In this document: one piece after another, positions 9,337 to 18,160 of the stretch
How the letters are laid out: each line of letters opens with the position of its first letter
Position numbering within the stretch: the stretch's first letter is position 1
Origin: Aquabacterium sp.
GTDB lineage: Bacteria; Pseudomonadota; Gammaproteobacteria; Burkholderiales; Burkholderiaceae_C
NCBI GenBank assembly: GCA_023150345.1
Contig: JAKLLB010000003.1
Span: forward strand, 1-64,000
Length of the DNA: 64,000 nt
Direction: 5' to 3'
Notes under the pieces: generated by a model
Seen by the model: the letters and a program-made list of their open reading frames with translations, nothing else
Databases searched by the model: none
What the model was told of the DNA's origin: nothing
Made by a program: the position numbers and the translations under genes

Positions 9337-9518
9337 CCCTGCTCTTCGTCGGGGCCGCAGTCGTTGGTCTGCTTGTGGGGGCCTACGGGTGCCTGGCCGT
9401 GATCATCCTGTTCGCCCCGGAGACCGGCTCTGAGGCGTCGTTGTGGTTCATCCTGCCCAGCGCCGCTGCCGGTGCGGTGGCGCTGCCGATGCTCGTACGA
9501 CGATTTCGAAGACGCTGA
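9327..9518 (+). CDS. Small two-helix membrane protein
   Basis: A 63-residue protein from the ATG at 9327, overlapping the preceding gene by 10 bases and so probably translated with it. It has two hydrophobic segments (LLFVGAAVVGLLVGAYGCLAV and, after APETGSEAS, LWFILPSAAAGAVALPML) and ends in a basic RRFRRR tail that should lie in the cytoplasm. I do not recognise a family. Its only clue is the coupling to the NNCASFVEE protein. Confidence 0.5.
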   Translation: MGLTLLFVGAAVVGLLVGAYGCLAVIILFAPETGSEASLWFILPSAAAGAVALPMLVRRFRRR

Positions 9519-9658
9519 CCATTCGCATCGCCTGGCGCTGTTGCCTCTGCGCAGCAGGCTGGCAGGCCGTGTGCACAGCAAGCCCGATCAAGCCGCGGCG
9601 TGTCGCTGCCGCACCCGCGACGGGCCGGTGAACGAGAGCAACCTGCTGGGGCGCCCTA

Positions 9659-11590
9659 TCAGCGGGCCTGAGAGCAGGACGGATCCAACACCTCCCCTGC
9701 CACACCTCGCGCGGCCAGCGCAGCACCGAGCTTGGCCCGCACGAAGCTCGAGGTGCTGTAGCGGGTGACGGCCAGGTAGTGGCGGTCGACGATCTCGCGC
9801 ACCATCTCGGCCCAGTCGTCCTGCACCTCGGGGTCGAGAACGAAGTGGTCGTAGTTGACCACGGCGTTCACCTTGTCCGGCAACGTGAGCAGCAGGCGCT
9901 CGAGCTCGTGGCGCACGGCCTGCACGTCGTCGCGCGTGCGGATGCTCAGGCGCTCGAAGTTCACGAACAGGGTGCCCGGCTGGCCGCCCTGCCCGGCCAC
10001 CAGTGTGAAGCGCTCGGGCAGCGGCACCAGCAGCAGGCGCGCGCGCAGCCCCATGGGTTCGTCGCGGAAGATGACAGCATCCATGGGCGCCGGCGCCGCC
10101 TCGATCACCGGCTCGAAGTCCATGTGCGCCAGGATGTCGCGCTGCAGCTCGATCCCCGGGGCGATCTCCACCAGCGCCAGCCCGCGTTCGTGCAGGCGGA
10201 ACACGCAGCGCTCGGTCACGTACATCACCTCTTGCCCGCGCCGCAGCGCCTCGCGGCCCGAGAATGTGCGGTGCTCCACCTGGCGCACGAACTTGCGCTC
10301 GCCGTTGGCCATGAAGCTGCCGACGAACACCACCTTGCGCGCATTTTGGCTGATATTGATGAACCCACCGGCACCGGCCAGCCGCGGGCCGAACTTGCTG
10401 ACGTTGAGGTTGCCCTCGGCGTCGGCCTGCGCCAGACCGAGGAAGGCCGCGTCGAGCCCGCCGCCGTCGTAGAAGTCGAACTGGTAGGGCTGGTCGATGA
10501 TGGCCTGGCAGTTGACGGCCGCGCCGAAGTTCAGCCCGCCCGCCGGTATGCCACCGATCACGCCTGGCTCGGCGGTGAGCGTGATGAGATCGATCACCCG
10601 CTCCTCGGCGGCCACGGCGGCCACGCCCTCGGGCATGCCGATGCCCAGGTTGACCACCGTGTTGGGACGCAGCTCCAACGCGGCGCGGCGCGCGATGTGC
10701 TTGCGCTCGCCCATCGGCATGGGGGTCACATGGCCGGCGGGCACGCGCAGCTCGCCTGCAAACGCCGGGCTGTAGGGCTCCGCGAAGGTCTGCATGTGGT
10801 ACTCCGGCTTCTCGGCCACCACCACGCAATCGACCAGCACGCCGGGAATCTTGACCTGGCGCGGATGCAGCGAGCCGCGCTCTGCCAGGCGCTCGACCTG
10901 CACGATGACGATGCCGCCCGAATTGCGTGCGGCCATGGCGATGGCCAACGCCTCGAGCGTCAGCGCTTCGCGCTCCATGGTGATGTTGCCGTCGGTGTCG
11001 GCCGTGGTGCCGCGAATGAAGGCCACATCGATGGGGAAGGCCTTGTAGAACAGGTACTCCTCGCCGTCGATGGGCATCAGGCGCACGCGCTCCTCGGTGG
11101 AGCGTTCGTTGACGCGGCCACCGCCATGGCGCGGATCGACGAAGGTGCCAAGACCCACCTTCGACAAATGGCCCGGCTTGCCCGCGGCAATGTCGCGGAA
11201 CAGGTGCGAGATCACGCCCTGGGGCAGGTTCCAGGCCTCGATCTGCCCGGACACCGCCAGCTTCTGCAGCGCCGGCACCAAGCCCCAGTGACCGCCCACC
11301 ACCCGCGCCACCAAACCGGCATGCCCCAGGTGGTTCAGGCCACGGCCGTGGCCGTCGCCCTGCCCGGCCGCGTACACCAAGCCCAGGTTGCGAGGGCTGC
11401 CGGTGGCCATGAAGCGTTGTTCCAGCGCCACCGCCAGGTTCTCGGGGAATCCGATGCCCACGAAGCCTCCTGTGGCCAGGGTGTCGCCATCGGCCAGCAA
11501 TTGCACTGCTTCGGCGGCGCTGACCACCTTGCCCCGATCCGTCGCGCGCAGTGCTGCCATGCGTTCGTGGGCGTGTGACAGATGTGGCAT
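9659..11590 (-). CDS. Fused alpha-beta acyl-CoA:carboxylate CoA-transferase (YdiF/Pct type)
   Basis: A 643-residue type I CoA-transferase with both halves in one chain. The start is the ATG at 11590; the frame is open upstream but that part is low complexity. The N-terminal half has [20 protein letters not shown]. The beta half begins around [22 protein letters not shown] and carries TAEPGVIGG, whose glutamate matches the CoA-thioester-forming residue of YdiF-type enzymes, then [14 protein letters not shown]. It moves CoA between an acyl-CoA such as acetyl- or propionyl-CoA and a free carboxylic acid. The exact substrate is not determined. At its promoter side it faces the small gene at 11789. 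Confidence 0.85.
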   Translation of the reverse strand: MPHLSHAHERMAALRATDRGKVVSAAEAVQLLADGDTLATGGFVGIGFPENLAVALEQRFMATGSPRNLGLVYAAGQGDGHGRGLNHLGHAGLVARVVGGHWGLVPALQKLAVSGQIEAWNLPQGVISHLFRDIAAGKPGHLSKVGLGTFVDPRHGGGRVNERSTEERVRLMPIDGEEYLFYKAFPIDVAFIRGTTADTDGNITMEREALTLEALAIAMAARNSGGIVIVQVERLAERGSLHPRQVKIPGVLVDCVVVAEKPEYHMQTFAEPYSPAFAGELRVPAGHVTPMPMGERKHIARRAALELRPNTVVNLGIGMPEGVAAVAAEERVIDLITLTAEPGVIGGIPAGGLNFGAAVNCQAIIDQPYQFDFYDGGGLDAAFLGLAQADAEGNLNVSKFGPRLAGAGGFINISQNARKVVFVGSFMANGERKFVRQVEHRTFSGREALRRGQEVMYVTERCVFRLHERGLALVEIAPGIELQRDILAHMDFEPVIEAAPAPMDAVIFRDEPMGLRARLLLVPLPERFTLVAGQGGQPGTLFVNFERLSIRTRDDVQAVRHELERLLLTLPDKVNAVVNYDHFVLDPEVQDDWAEMVREIVDRHYLAVTRYSTSSFVRAKLGAALAARGVAGEVLDPSCSQAR

Positions 11591-11686
11591 CGGCAGTGCT
11601 CCAGGGTCGGTCGCGCAGGTGCCGCCAAACGGCCGCTGCGCCGTGAATTGGAGCCGATCTGAGCCCGTCTTGGGGCTCAGATTTCC

Positions 11687-11715
11687 CTGACACCAAACTG
11701 ACAAACCCCTATCAT
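11687..11715 (+). promoter_or_regulatory. Sigma-70-like promoter
   Basis: CTGACA (11687-11692) and TATCAT (11710-11715) are separated by exactly 17 bases, each one mismatch from consensus. They point at the small membrane gene starting at 11789. Just upstream, CTGAGCCC and GGGCTCAG (11659-11680) form an 8-bp inverted repeat with a 6-base loop, which may be an operator or part of the leader of the divergent CoA-transferase gene. Confidence 0.55.
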
Positions 11716-11788
11716 CGGTGCCATGCGGTCGAACGGCGCGCCAGGCGCCGCCGCCGCCACCGCAGCCCCTCGAACGGTGGAGTTCACC

Positions 11789-12055
11789 ATGACTCTCGAT
11801 CAACTGAGCACCATCAAGCGCTGGCACCAGAGCCATCCGCGCGCCGGCAGCGTCGAGCTTCAGGTCTGGGACCTGGTACTGACCTGCTGGCTTCTGGGCT
11901 GGATGGGCTTGCCGGCTGCGATCCTCCTGGGCAGTCCGCTGGGCGTGCTGTTGTGTGTGGCGTTGTTCTACGCGCCAGGGGCCTACGTGGCCTGGCGCCG
12001 TCGGTTGCACGTTTCAAACCGGCTGCGCTGCGACTGGCTGGACAGCGCGCGCTGA
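11789..12055 (+). CDS. Small membrane protein, unknown
   Basis: An 88-residue protein. The ATG at 11789 is chosen because GGTGGAG sits 6 bases before it; a longer frame upstream adds an Ala-rich stretch. An amphipathic N-terminus ([19 protein letters not shown]) precedes two hydrophobic segments ([20 protein letters not shown] and [17 protein letters not shown]) and a basic C-terminus ([15 protein letters not shown]). I do not recognise a family. Confidence 0.6.
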   Translation: MTLDQLSTIKRWHQSHPRAGSVELQVWDLVLTCWLLGWMGLPAAILLGSPLGVLLCVALFYAPGAYVAWRRRLHVSNRLRCDWLDSAR

Positions 12056-12144
12056 GATCGCACTCCGGTCGTACATCAACCGACACCGCGTTGCCGACAC
12101 GTTCGGGCGACCGACCGCAGCGCGGCATCGCTGCGCCCGTGCCG

Positions 12145-12714
12145 TCAAGCCTTGGGCAATGTCACGCCGCGCTGGCCCTGGTACTTGCCGCCACGGTCCT
12201 TGTAGCTGGTCTCGCAGACTTCATCGCTCTCGAAGAACAGCACTTGTGCGCAGCCCTCGCCGGCGTAGATCTTGGCCGGCAGCGGCGTGGTGTTGCTGAA
12301 CTCCAGCGTCACATAGCCTTCCCACTCGGGCTCGAAGGGCGTGACGTTGACGATGATGCCGCAGCGCGCATACGTGCTCTTGCCCAGGCAGATGGTGAGC
12401 ACGTTGCGCGGAATGCGGAAGTACTCGACCGTGCGCGCCAGCGCGAAGCTGTTGGGCGGGATGATGCACACCTCGCCCTCGAAGTCGACGAAGCTGCGGG
12501 AGTCGAAGTTCTTCGGGTCCACCACCGTGGAGTGGATGTTGGTGAAGATCTTGAACTCCGGCGCGCACCGGATGTCGTAGCCATAGCTGGAGGTGCCGTA
12601 GCTCACGATGCGCTGGCCGTCGGCCGACTGCCGCACCTGGCCCGGCTCGAACGGGTCGATCATGCCGTGCTGCTCGGCCATGCGCCGGATCCACTTGTCG
12701 CTCTTGATGCTCAT
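12145..12714 (-). CDS. dcd: dCTP deaminase
   Basis: A 188-residue enzyme that deaminates dCTP to dUTP for thymidylate synthesis. The start at 12714 gives the usual [14 protein letters not shown]. Family motifs include [23 protein letters not shown], the catalytic region [40 protein letters not shown] and the C-terminal [13 protein letters not shown]. Length matches the E. coli enzyme (193 residues). It stands alone, with a 240-base gap upstream. Confidence 0.95.
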   Translation of the reverse strand: MSIKSDKWIRRMAEQHGMIDPFEPGQVRQSADGQRIVSYGTSSYGYDIRCAPEFKIFTNIHSTVVDPKNFDSRSFVDFEGEVCIIPPNSFALARTVEYFRIPRNVLTICLGKSTYARCGIIVNVTPFEPEWEGYVTLEFSNTTPLPAKIYAGEGCAQVLFFESDEVCETSYKDRGGKYQGQRGVTLPKA

Positions 12715-12956
12715 CGCCTGCCGCCGTTCACGCCTGTGTCGTCCGGAGTTGCACCCGGGGGCAATCCTGGGTGCGCGCATTCTAGGAGCCTATCGGGCTT
12801 TGGGACGCGTGGCCAACACGTCACGCCCTGCGGGCCCGCCGGCATCAGGGTCACGCCAGCATGACCAAAATGTGTCAAGCTTGAGCTTGGCCGAGCCGAT
12901 ACCCGGCACAACACCGCCCGCATCGCCGTCACATCCATCATCTGCGCGCCCCGACC

Positions 12957-13493
12957 ATGCCCAGCCGACTGTTCCGTCCTGCCAGCGAGTTGCTGGTGCA
13001 GTACGCGCGCTACCACCGCGATCGCCGCAACATCGCCATGCATGCGATCGGCATTCCGCTGGTGCTGTTCTCGATGGGTGTGCTGTCGGCGCGCGTTGGC
13101 GTGGCGGGCATGAGCCTGGCGTGGTTGCTGTGGGCCGTCACCTCGCTGTGGTACCTCACCCGTGGGGCGCCCGTGCTGGGTGCCGCCGTCTGCGCACTCA
13201 ATGCCGCGCTGATGGCGCTGGCGCATCCACCGGCCATGGCGTCGGTGGGCGGCTGGCTCGCCTGGGGCATGGGCACGCTGGTGGCCGGTTGGCTGTTCCA
13301 ATTCCTGGGCCACTACTACGAGGGCCGCAAGCCCGGGCTGCGCGATGACATCGCCGACCTGATGGTGGGCCCGATGTATGCCGTGGCGCAGTGGTTGTTC
13401 TCGCTGGGGTGGCGCCGCGAACTGCATGCCGAGATCGAACGGCGTGCGGGGCCCACGCACCTGCGCGATCTGGCCGCACCCATCGCCCACTGA
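12957..13493 (+). CDS. Mpo1/YGL010w-like membrane protein (DUF962)
   Basis: A 178-residue protein with about four hydrophobic segments. It has the family features YARYHRDRRNIAMHAIGIPLVLFS near the N-terminus and WLFQFLGHYYEGRKPG further on. The histidines in YHRDRRN, MHAIGIP and LGHYYEGRKP correspond to the conserved metal-binding positions of yeast Mpo1, a dioxygenase of fatty-acid alpha-oxidation. Whether the bacterial relatives have the same activity is unknown. Confidence 0.75.
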   Translation: MPSRLFRPASELLVQYARYHRDRRNIAMHAIGIPLVLFSMGVLSARVGVAGMSLAWLLWAVTSLWYLTRGAPVLGAAVCALNAALMALAHPPAMASVGGWLAWGMGTLVAGWLFQFLGHYYEGRKPGLRDDIADLMVGPMYAVAQWLFSLGWRRELHAEIERRAGPTHLRDLAAPIAH

Positions 13494-13617
13494 AAGCCCC
13501 GCAACCACCTGCAGGCACGCCTTTCTGGGCGACTGCTTGTGCCGCCGGGCGGCCGCCGTGGTGGCTCTCCAGCGTTCCAGTCAGCCGATCGAGCAACGGA
13601 GCGATGCCGCAGGCCGA

Positions 13618-13655
13618 AACATTCACGACGTGAATGTTGATGATTCCGCGAATCA
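13618..13655. promoter_or_regulatory. Two adjacent palindromes upstream of the oxidoreductase operon
   Basis: The first palindrome (13618-13638) has perfect 9-bp arms AACATTCAC and GTGAATGTT with a 3-base spacer. Three bases later a second (13641-13655) has perfect arms TGATTC and GAATCA around CGC. Both lie 77 to 114 bases before the GTG start of the gamma-subunit gene, in a 238-base gap that is notably AT-richer than the surroundings. Such positions suit an operator. No known consensus fits well. Confidence 0.5.
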
Positions 13656-13731
13656 ATTGGACGAATCTGGCGTGACCGCCTAGATTGCGGCCCATCGACC
13701 GGTCATCCGCCGGAACCGATGGAGGACCACC

Positions 13732-14289
13732 GTGCTTCAGATCATCATTCAGGGCCGCGGCGGCCAGGGGGCGCAGACCGCCGGCAACCTGCTGGCGAGC
13801 GCGTTCCATGCCCAGGGGCGTCATGTGCAGAGCTTTGCCAGCTACGGCGGCGCACGCCGCGGCACGCCGGTGAGCTCGTTCATCCGGGCCGACGACCGGC
13901 CCGTGCGCGTGCGCTGCGACATCGAGCTCGCGGACGCCATCCTGTGCTTCGATGCCAGCTTGCTGGAAGGCCGGCTGCTTGCGGCGGCTGGGCCGCGCAC
14001 GCTCATCGTCGTCAACTCGGCGCGCAGCGCGGCGGAGTTCGCAACCAGCCTGCCCGGGCGGCGCATCGTCCCCATCGACGGACTGGCGATCTCGCGGCGC
14101 AACGGGCTGGGGCGCATCGTCAACTCGGCCCTGCTGGGTGCGCTGGCGCGCGCCATCGAGGCGCCAGCGCTGGACGTGCTGGAGCGCACGCTGATCGACA
14201 ACGCGCCCAAGCAACACGACGAGAACATCGCCGCATGCGTTGAAGGCTGGCGCACGGCCGACACCCTGCTGCAGGCGGCAGCGGCCTGA
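13732..14289 (+). CDS. 2-oxoacid:acceptor oxidoreductase, gamma subunit
   Basis: A 185-residue protein from a GTG at 13732 with GGAGG 8 bases upstream. It has the gamma-domain pattern of pyruvate/ketoisovalerate:ferredoxin oxidoreductases: GRGGQGAQTAGNLLA, then SYGGARRGTPVSSFIR, then DAILCFDASLLE. In these enzymes this subunit contributes to CoA or acceptor binding. It is the first gene of a four-gene operon with a 26-base gap to the next. Confidence 0.88.
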   Translation: MLQIIIQGRGGQGAQTAGNLLASAFHAQGRHVQSFASYGGARRGTPVSSFIRADDRPVRVRCDIELADAILCFDASLLEGRLLAAAGPRTLIVVNSARSAAEFATSLPGRRIVPIDGLAISRRNGLGRIVNSALLGALARAIEAPALDVLERTLIDNAPKQHDENIAACVEGWRTADTLLQAAAA

Positions 14290-14315
14290 GCGCGCAGCGA
14301 CCGGAGACCGACCCC

Positions 14316-16022
14316 ATGAGCGAAACCCAACGCCCCGTCGCACCCCCGGCCAGCGCCGGGACGCGCCCGACCTGGACGCATGCCACCACCGAGGCCATCA
14401 AGACCGGCACCTGGCGCGCCGCGCTGGCGCGCCACATCCAGGCACCCTCGCCCTGTCATCAAGCCTGCCCGGTCAACGGCGACATCGCCGAGTGGATCGG
14501 CCTGGCGCGCGAGCGCGACTTCCACAGTGCCTGGCAGGTGCTCGCCCGCCACAACCCGTTCCCGGCGATCGCCGGGCGCATCTGCCACCACCCCTGCGAG
14601 ACGGCGTGCAACCGCACGGGCTACGACGAAGCGCTGTCGATCTGCAAGCTCGAGCGCTTCGTCGGCGACCAGGCGCTCGAGCAGAATTGGTCCTTCGAGG
14701 CGCCACCACAGGAACTGGCCCAGCGGGTGGCCATCGTGGGCGGCGGGCCGTCGGGGCTGTCGGCGGCGTTCCAGTTGCGCCGGCGCGGCTATGCCGTCAC
14801 GCTGTACGAGTCGCAACCCGAACTGGGCGGCCTGATGCGCTACGGCATCCCCTCGTATCGCCTGTCGCGCGAAGTGCTCGACGGCGAGATCGCGCGCATC
14901 GTGGCGTTGGGCGTGCAGGTGCGCTGCAGCCACCCGCTGGCCGATGCCGACGCGCTGGCCGATCTGCAACGCAGCCACGACGCCGTTTACCTGGCAACCG
15001 GCGCGGCCGTGCCCAAGCGCTTGCCCGTGCTCGACTACACCCAACCCTGGGTGACCGACGGCGCGGCTTACCTGGCAGCCGCCAATGCGGGTCGAGCGCT
15101 GCCGCTGGGCCGGCGCGTGGTGGTGGTGGGCGGCGGCAGCGCTGCACTGGATGCCGCCCGCAGCGCGCGGAGGGCCGGTCATGCGGTGACGCTGCTCGCA
15201 CTCGAGGCCCGCAACCAGATGCCGGCGCAGGCCGAGGAAGTGACCGAGGCGCTTGAAGAAGGCATCGAAGTCGTCAACTCGGCGCGCCTGGATGGTGCGA
15301 CCGTCGCGGCCGATGGCGTGACGCTGGCGTGCAGCCGTGTGCAGTTCGTGCCGGGCGCGCAGCGTGGCCAGTTCAGCCTGGTGCCGGTCGAAGGCGGCAG
15401 CTTCACGCTGCAGGCCGACGCCATCGTCACCTCCATCGGCGCCGACCCCGCACTGGCACAACTGCCGCCGGGTTGGGCCACCGAGCGCGGGCTGCTGCAC
15501 GCCGATCGCCAGCAGGCCACCAGTGCACCGGGCGTGTGGGCCGGCGGCGACGTGGCCAGCATGGCGCGCTTCGTCACCGAGGCCGTGGGCATGGGCAAGC
15601 GCGCAGCACTGGCCATCGATCGCGCGCTGCGCCAGGCGCGCGGCGAGGGCGAGGTGTCGACACCGGTGTCGCCGTGGGTGCAGCCGCGCGACGAGGCGGT
15701 GCCGCTGTCGGCGATCTCGATCTTCTATCACCCCAAGAACGCACGTGCTCACGCGCCCTTGCTCGGTGCGCAGGAACGGCTGGCCAGTGGCAGCGAAGTG
15801 CAGCTGGGCCTGGAGATCGAGCAGGCGCTGGCCGAGACCGAGCGCTGCTTCTCGTGCGGCACCTGCATCCACTGCGACAACTGCGTGATCTACTGCCCCG
15901 ACATGGCCGTGCAGCCGCGCGATGGCGGCTACACCGTGCTCACCGACTATTGCAAGGGCTGCGGCCTGTGCGTGCAGGAGTGCCCCACCGGCTCGATGGC
16001 GATGCAGGAGGAACTGCGATGA
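14316..16022 (+). CDS. FAD/NAD(P) diaphorase subunit fused to delta ferredoxin domain
   Basis: A 568-residue fusion. Residues about 45-110 have the Fe-S N-terminal domain of GltD-like proteins (CHQACPVNGDIAEW, CHHPCETACNR). The middle has two Rossmann folds (AIVGGGPSGLSAAFQLRRRG for FAD; VVVGGGSAALDAARSARRAG for NAD(P)), with GVWAGGDVASMARFVTEAVG closing the FAD site. The last 60 residues are a two-cluster ferredoxin (CFSCGTCIHCDNCVIYCP, then CKGCGLCVQECPTGS), the usual delta subunit. It should carry electrons between the oxidoreductase and NAD(P)(H), as PadH does in phenylglyoxylate:NAD oxidoreductase. It overlaps the alpha gene by ATGA. Confidence 0.85.
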   Translation: MSETQRPVAPPASAGTRPTWTHATTEAIKTGTWRAALARHIQAPSPCHQACPVNGDIAEWIGLARERDFHSAWQVLARHNPFPAIAGRICHHPCETACNRTGYDEALSICKLERFVGDQALEQNWSFEAPPQELAQRVAIVGGGPSGLSAAFQLRRRGYAVTLYESQPELGGLMRYGIPSYRLSREVLDGEIARIVALGVQVRCSHPLADADALADLQRSHDAVYLATGAAVPKRLPVLDYTQPWVTDGAAYLAAANAGRALPLGRRVVVVGGGSAALDAARSARRAGHAVTLLALEARNQMPAQAEEVTEALEEGIEVVNSARLDGATVAADGVTLACSRVQFVPGAQRGQFSLVPVEGGSFTLQADAIVTSIGADPALAQLPPGWATERGLLHADRQQATSAPGVWAGGDVASMARFVTEAVGMGKRAALAIDRALRQARGEGEVSTPVSPWVQPRDEAVPLSAISIFYHPKNARAHAPLLGAQERLASGSEVQLGLEIEQALAETERCFSCGTCIHCDNCVIYCPDMAVQPRDGGYTVLTDYCKGCGLCVQECPTGSMAMQEELR

Positions 16023-17215
16023 ACACCCCCCAAGGCGTCGCTGCGGGCGCCACGCCCGCCGGCCCGGCCGCCGATGCGGTGCTGCTCACTGGCAACCAGG
16101 CCGTGGCCTGGGGCGCGCGTCTGGCGCGCCCGCAGGTCTGCCCGGTCTACCCGATCACGCCGCAAACGCCCGTGCTGGAGCAGCTCACCGCCTTCCAGGC
16201 CGCGGGCGAGTTCAACGCCGAGATCATCACACCCGAGTCCGAGCATTCGGTGATGTCGGCATGCATCCCGGCCTCGCTCACCGGCGTGCGCGTCTTCACG
16301 GCCACCGCCTCGCAGGGCCTGCTGCTGATGCACGAGCTGCTGCACTACGCCAGCGGTGCGCGCGCGCCCATCGTGATGGCCAATGTCAACCGCACGGTGG
16401 CCTCGCCCTGGGCGTTCTGGCCCGACCAGACCGACAGCCTGGCCCAGCGCGACACCGGCTGGCTGCAGTTCTACGTGGAAAGCGCCCAGGAAGCGCTGGA
16501 CACCACCGTGCAGGCCTTCCGCGTGGCCGAGCAACTGTTGATTCCGGCGCTGGTGAACCTCGACGCGTTCTACGTCTCGCATGCGATGGAACCCGTGCGC
16601 ATTCCGGCCCAGGCGATCGTCGACCGCTACCTGCCGGCGTTCAACCCGCCGCACCGGCTGGACCCCAGCAACGTCGAGTCCTGGGGCAACGTGGTCACGC
16701 AGGACATGTTCTTCCGCCACCGCCAGGCGCTGGAAGACGACATGGCGCGCGCGCCAGCGCTGGCCGCGGAAGCCGACCGCGAGTGGGCGGCACTCACCGG
16801 GCGCAGCTGGGGCGTGGTGGAGCGCTACCGCTGCGAGGGCGCGCGCACGGCGATCGTCACCATGGGCAGCATGTGCGGCACGGCGCGAGAAGCCGTCGAC
16901 CTGATGCGCGCAGCGGGGCAGCCGGTGGGTCTGGTCAAGCTGCGGCTGTTCCGCCCGTTGCCGGTGCAGGCGCTGCGCGAGGCACTGGCCGACATCGCCG
17001 AGCTTGTCGTGCTGGACCGCAACCACTCGCCGGGCTGTGGCGGCATCCTGCACCAGGAACTGCGCGCCGCGCTCTACGGCACGTCGGTGCAACCGCGTAT
17101 CCACGGGCTGTTGGCCGGCGTAGGCGGCGTGAATGTCTCGCCGGACAAGGTCGTCGAGTTCGTGCAGCAGGCGGCGCAGCGCGAGGCGCTGCCCGAATCG
17201 CAATGGGTGCGCTGA
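16019..17215 (+). CDS. 2-oxoacid:acceptor oxidoreductase, alpha subunit
   Basis: A 398-residue subunit starting at the ATG overlapping the previous stop. The alpha-domain signatures are LLTGNQAVAWGARLARP, VYPITPQTPVLEQL, the acidic ITPESEHSVMSACI, and the ATASQGLLLMHE motif. A C-terminal transketolase-like domain has RTAIVTMGSMCGTAREAV and VLDRNHSPGCGGIL. It pairs with the beta subunit to form the thiamine-diphosphate active site that oxidatively decarboxylates a 2-oxoacid to an acyl-CoA. Pyruvate, branched-chain and aryl 2-oxoacids are all possible substrates. Confidence 0.9.
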   Translation: MNTPQGVAAGATPAGPAADAVLLTGNQAVAWGARLARPQVCPVYPITPQTPVLEQLTAFQAAGEFNAEIITPESEHSVMSACIPASLTGVRVFTATASQGLLLMHELLHYASGARAPIVMANVNRTVASPWAFWPDQTDSLAQRDTGWLQFYVESAQEALDTTVQAFRVAEQLLIPALVNLDAFYVSHAMEPVRIPAQAIVDRYLPAFNPPHRLDPSNVESWGNVVTQDMFFRHRQALEDDMARAPALAAEADREWAALTGRSWGVVERYRCEGARTAIVTMGSMCGTAREAVDLMRAAGQPVGLVKLRLFRPLPVQALREALADIAELVVLDRNHSPGCGGILHQELRAALYGTSVQPRIHGLLAGVGGVNVSPDKVVEFVQQAAQREALPESQWVR

Positions 17216-17244
17216 GGCGCGCCGCTGACCAGGGCCCTTCCATC

Positions 17245-18141
17245 ATGCAGAAGACCACTGTCAACCACGCCCCGATGCTGTGCTCGGGCCATGCCGCCTG
17301 CCCCGGATGCATCGACGCGCTGTCGGTGCGCCACATCCTGGGCGTGATCGGATCGAACGCAGTGGCCGTGGTGCCACCGTCGTGCATGGCCATCATCGCC
17401 GGGCCGCAGCCGTTCAGCTCGTTGCGCATCCCGGTGTACCAGCCCACGCTCGAAGCCAGTGCTGCGGCCGCCTCGGGCCTGCGCCGCGCGCTCGACGCCC
17501 AGGGCAAGCACGACACCCATGTGGTGGTGCTGGCCGGCGACGGCGGCACCTACGACATCGGCTTCCAGTGCCTGTCCTCGGCGGCCGAGCGCAACGAGAA
17601 CTTCATCTACATCTGCCTCGACAACGAGGGCTACATGAACACGGGCGCGCAGAAGTCGTCGTCGACGCCGCACTTCGCCCGCACCGGCTCCACGCCCGCG
17701 GGCAAGACCTCGCGCAAGAAGAACCTGCCCGAGATCATGGCTGCGCACGGCATCCCCTACGTGGCCACCGCCAGCGCCGGCCACCTTCCCGACCTGCTGC
17801 GCAAGATCGAGAAGGCCAAGACGATCCAGGGCACACGCTTCATCAGCGTGCTCATCCCCTGCCTGGACGGCTGGGGCATCCGCGACGACTTCGGCCTGAT
17901 GGCTGCCCGCTACGCGGTGGAAAGCGGCGCCTTCCCGCTGTACGAGATCGAGGACGGCCATCGCTACACGCTCAACGTGACCCAGTGCACCCGCCCGGTG
18001 TCCGACTACCTGGGCCTGCAACGGCGCTACCGCAACCTGCCGGCCGAAGACGTGGCCACGCTCCAGGCCGAACTCGACGCGGGGTTCGCGTCGCTGCAGG
18101 CGCGCTCCGCAGCCGCCGCACAGCAGACTGCCGCAGTCTGA
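17245..18141 (+). CDS. 2-oxoacid:acceptor oxidoreductase, beta subunit (ThDP)
   Basis: A 298-residue ThDP-binding subunit. It carries cysteines for a 4Fe-4S cluster (LCSGHAACPGC) and the thiamine diphosphate motif GDGGTYDIGFQCLSSAAERNE, followed by YICLDNEGYMNTGAQKS with the metal-ligand asparagine. It completes the gamma, diaphorase/delta, alpha, beta order of the operon. The stop lies 19 bases from the convergent histidine kinase gene. Confidence 0.9.
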   Translation: MQKTTVNHAPMLCSGHAACPGCIDALSVRHILGVIGSNAVAVVPPSCMAIIAGPQPFSSLRIPVYQPTLEASAAAASGLRRALDAQGKHDTHVVVLAGDGGTYDIGFQCLSSAAERNENFIYICLDNEGYMNTGAQKSSSTPHFARTGSTPAGKTSRKKNLPEIMAAHGIPYVATASAGHLPDLLRKIEKAKTIQGTRFISVLIPCLDGWGIRDDFGLMAARYAVESGAFPLYEIEDGHRYTLNVTQCTRPVSDYLGLQRRYRNLPAEDVATLQAELDAGFASLQARSAAAAQQTAAV

Positions 18142-18160
18142 GCGCGCTGAGCCCGCCGCT

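Noticed and set aside
12145-12780. A longer N-terminus for dcd starting at 12780
   Set aside because: The extra 22 residues are Arg-rich and absent from the family. [13 protein letters not shown] at 12714 is the standard start.
13637-13656. TTGAT ... ATCAA upstream of the oxidoreductase operon as an FNR box
   Set aside because: The half-sites are 10 bases apart, while FNR needs 4. The shorter TGATTC-CGC-GAATCA palindrome explains the symmetry better.
13656-13731. A sigma-54 promoter before the oxidoreductase operon
   Set aside because: TGGC and TTGC elements are present, but the GG-to-GC spacing is 16 and not 10.
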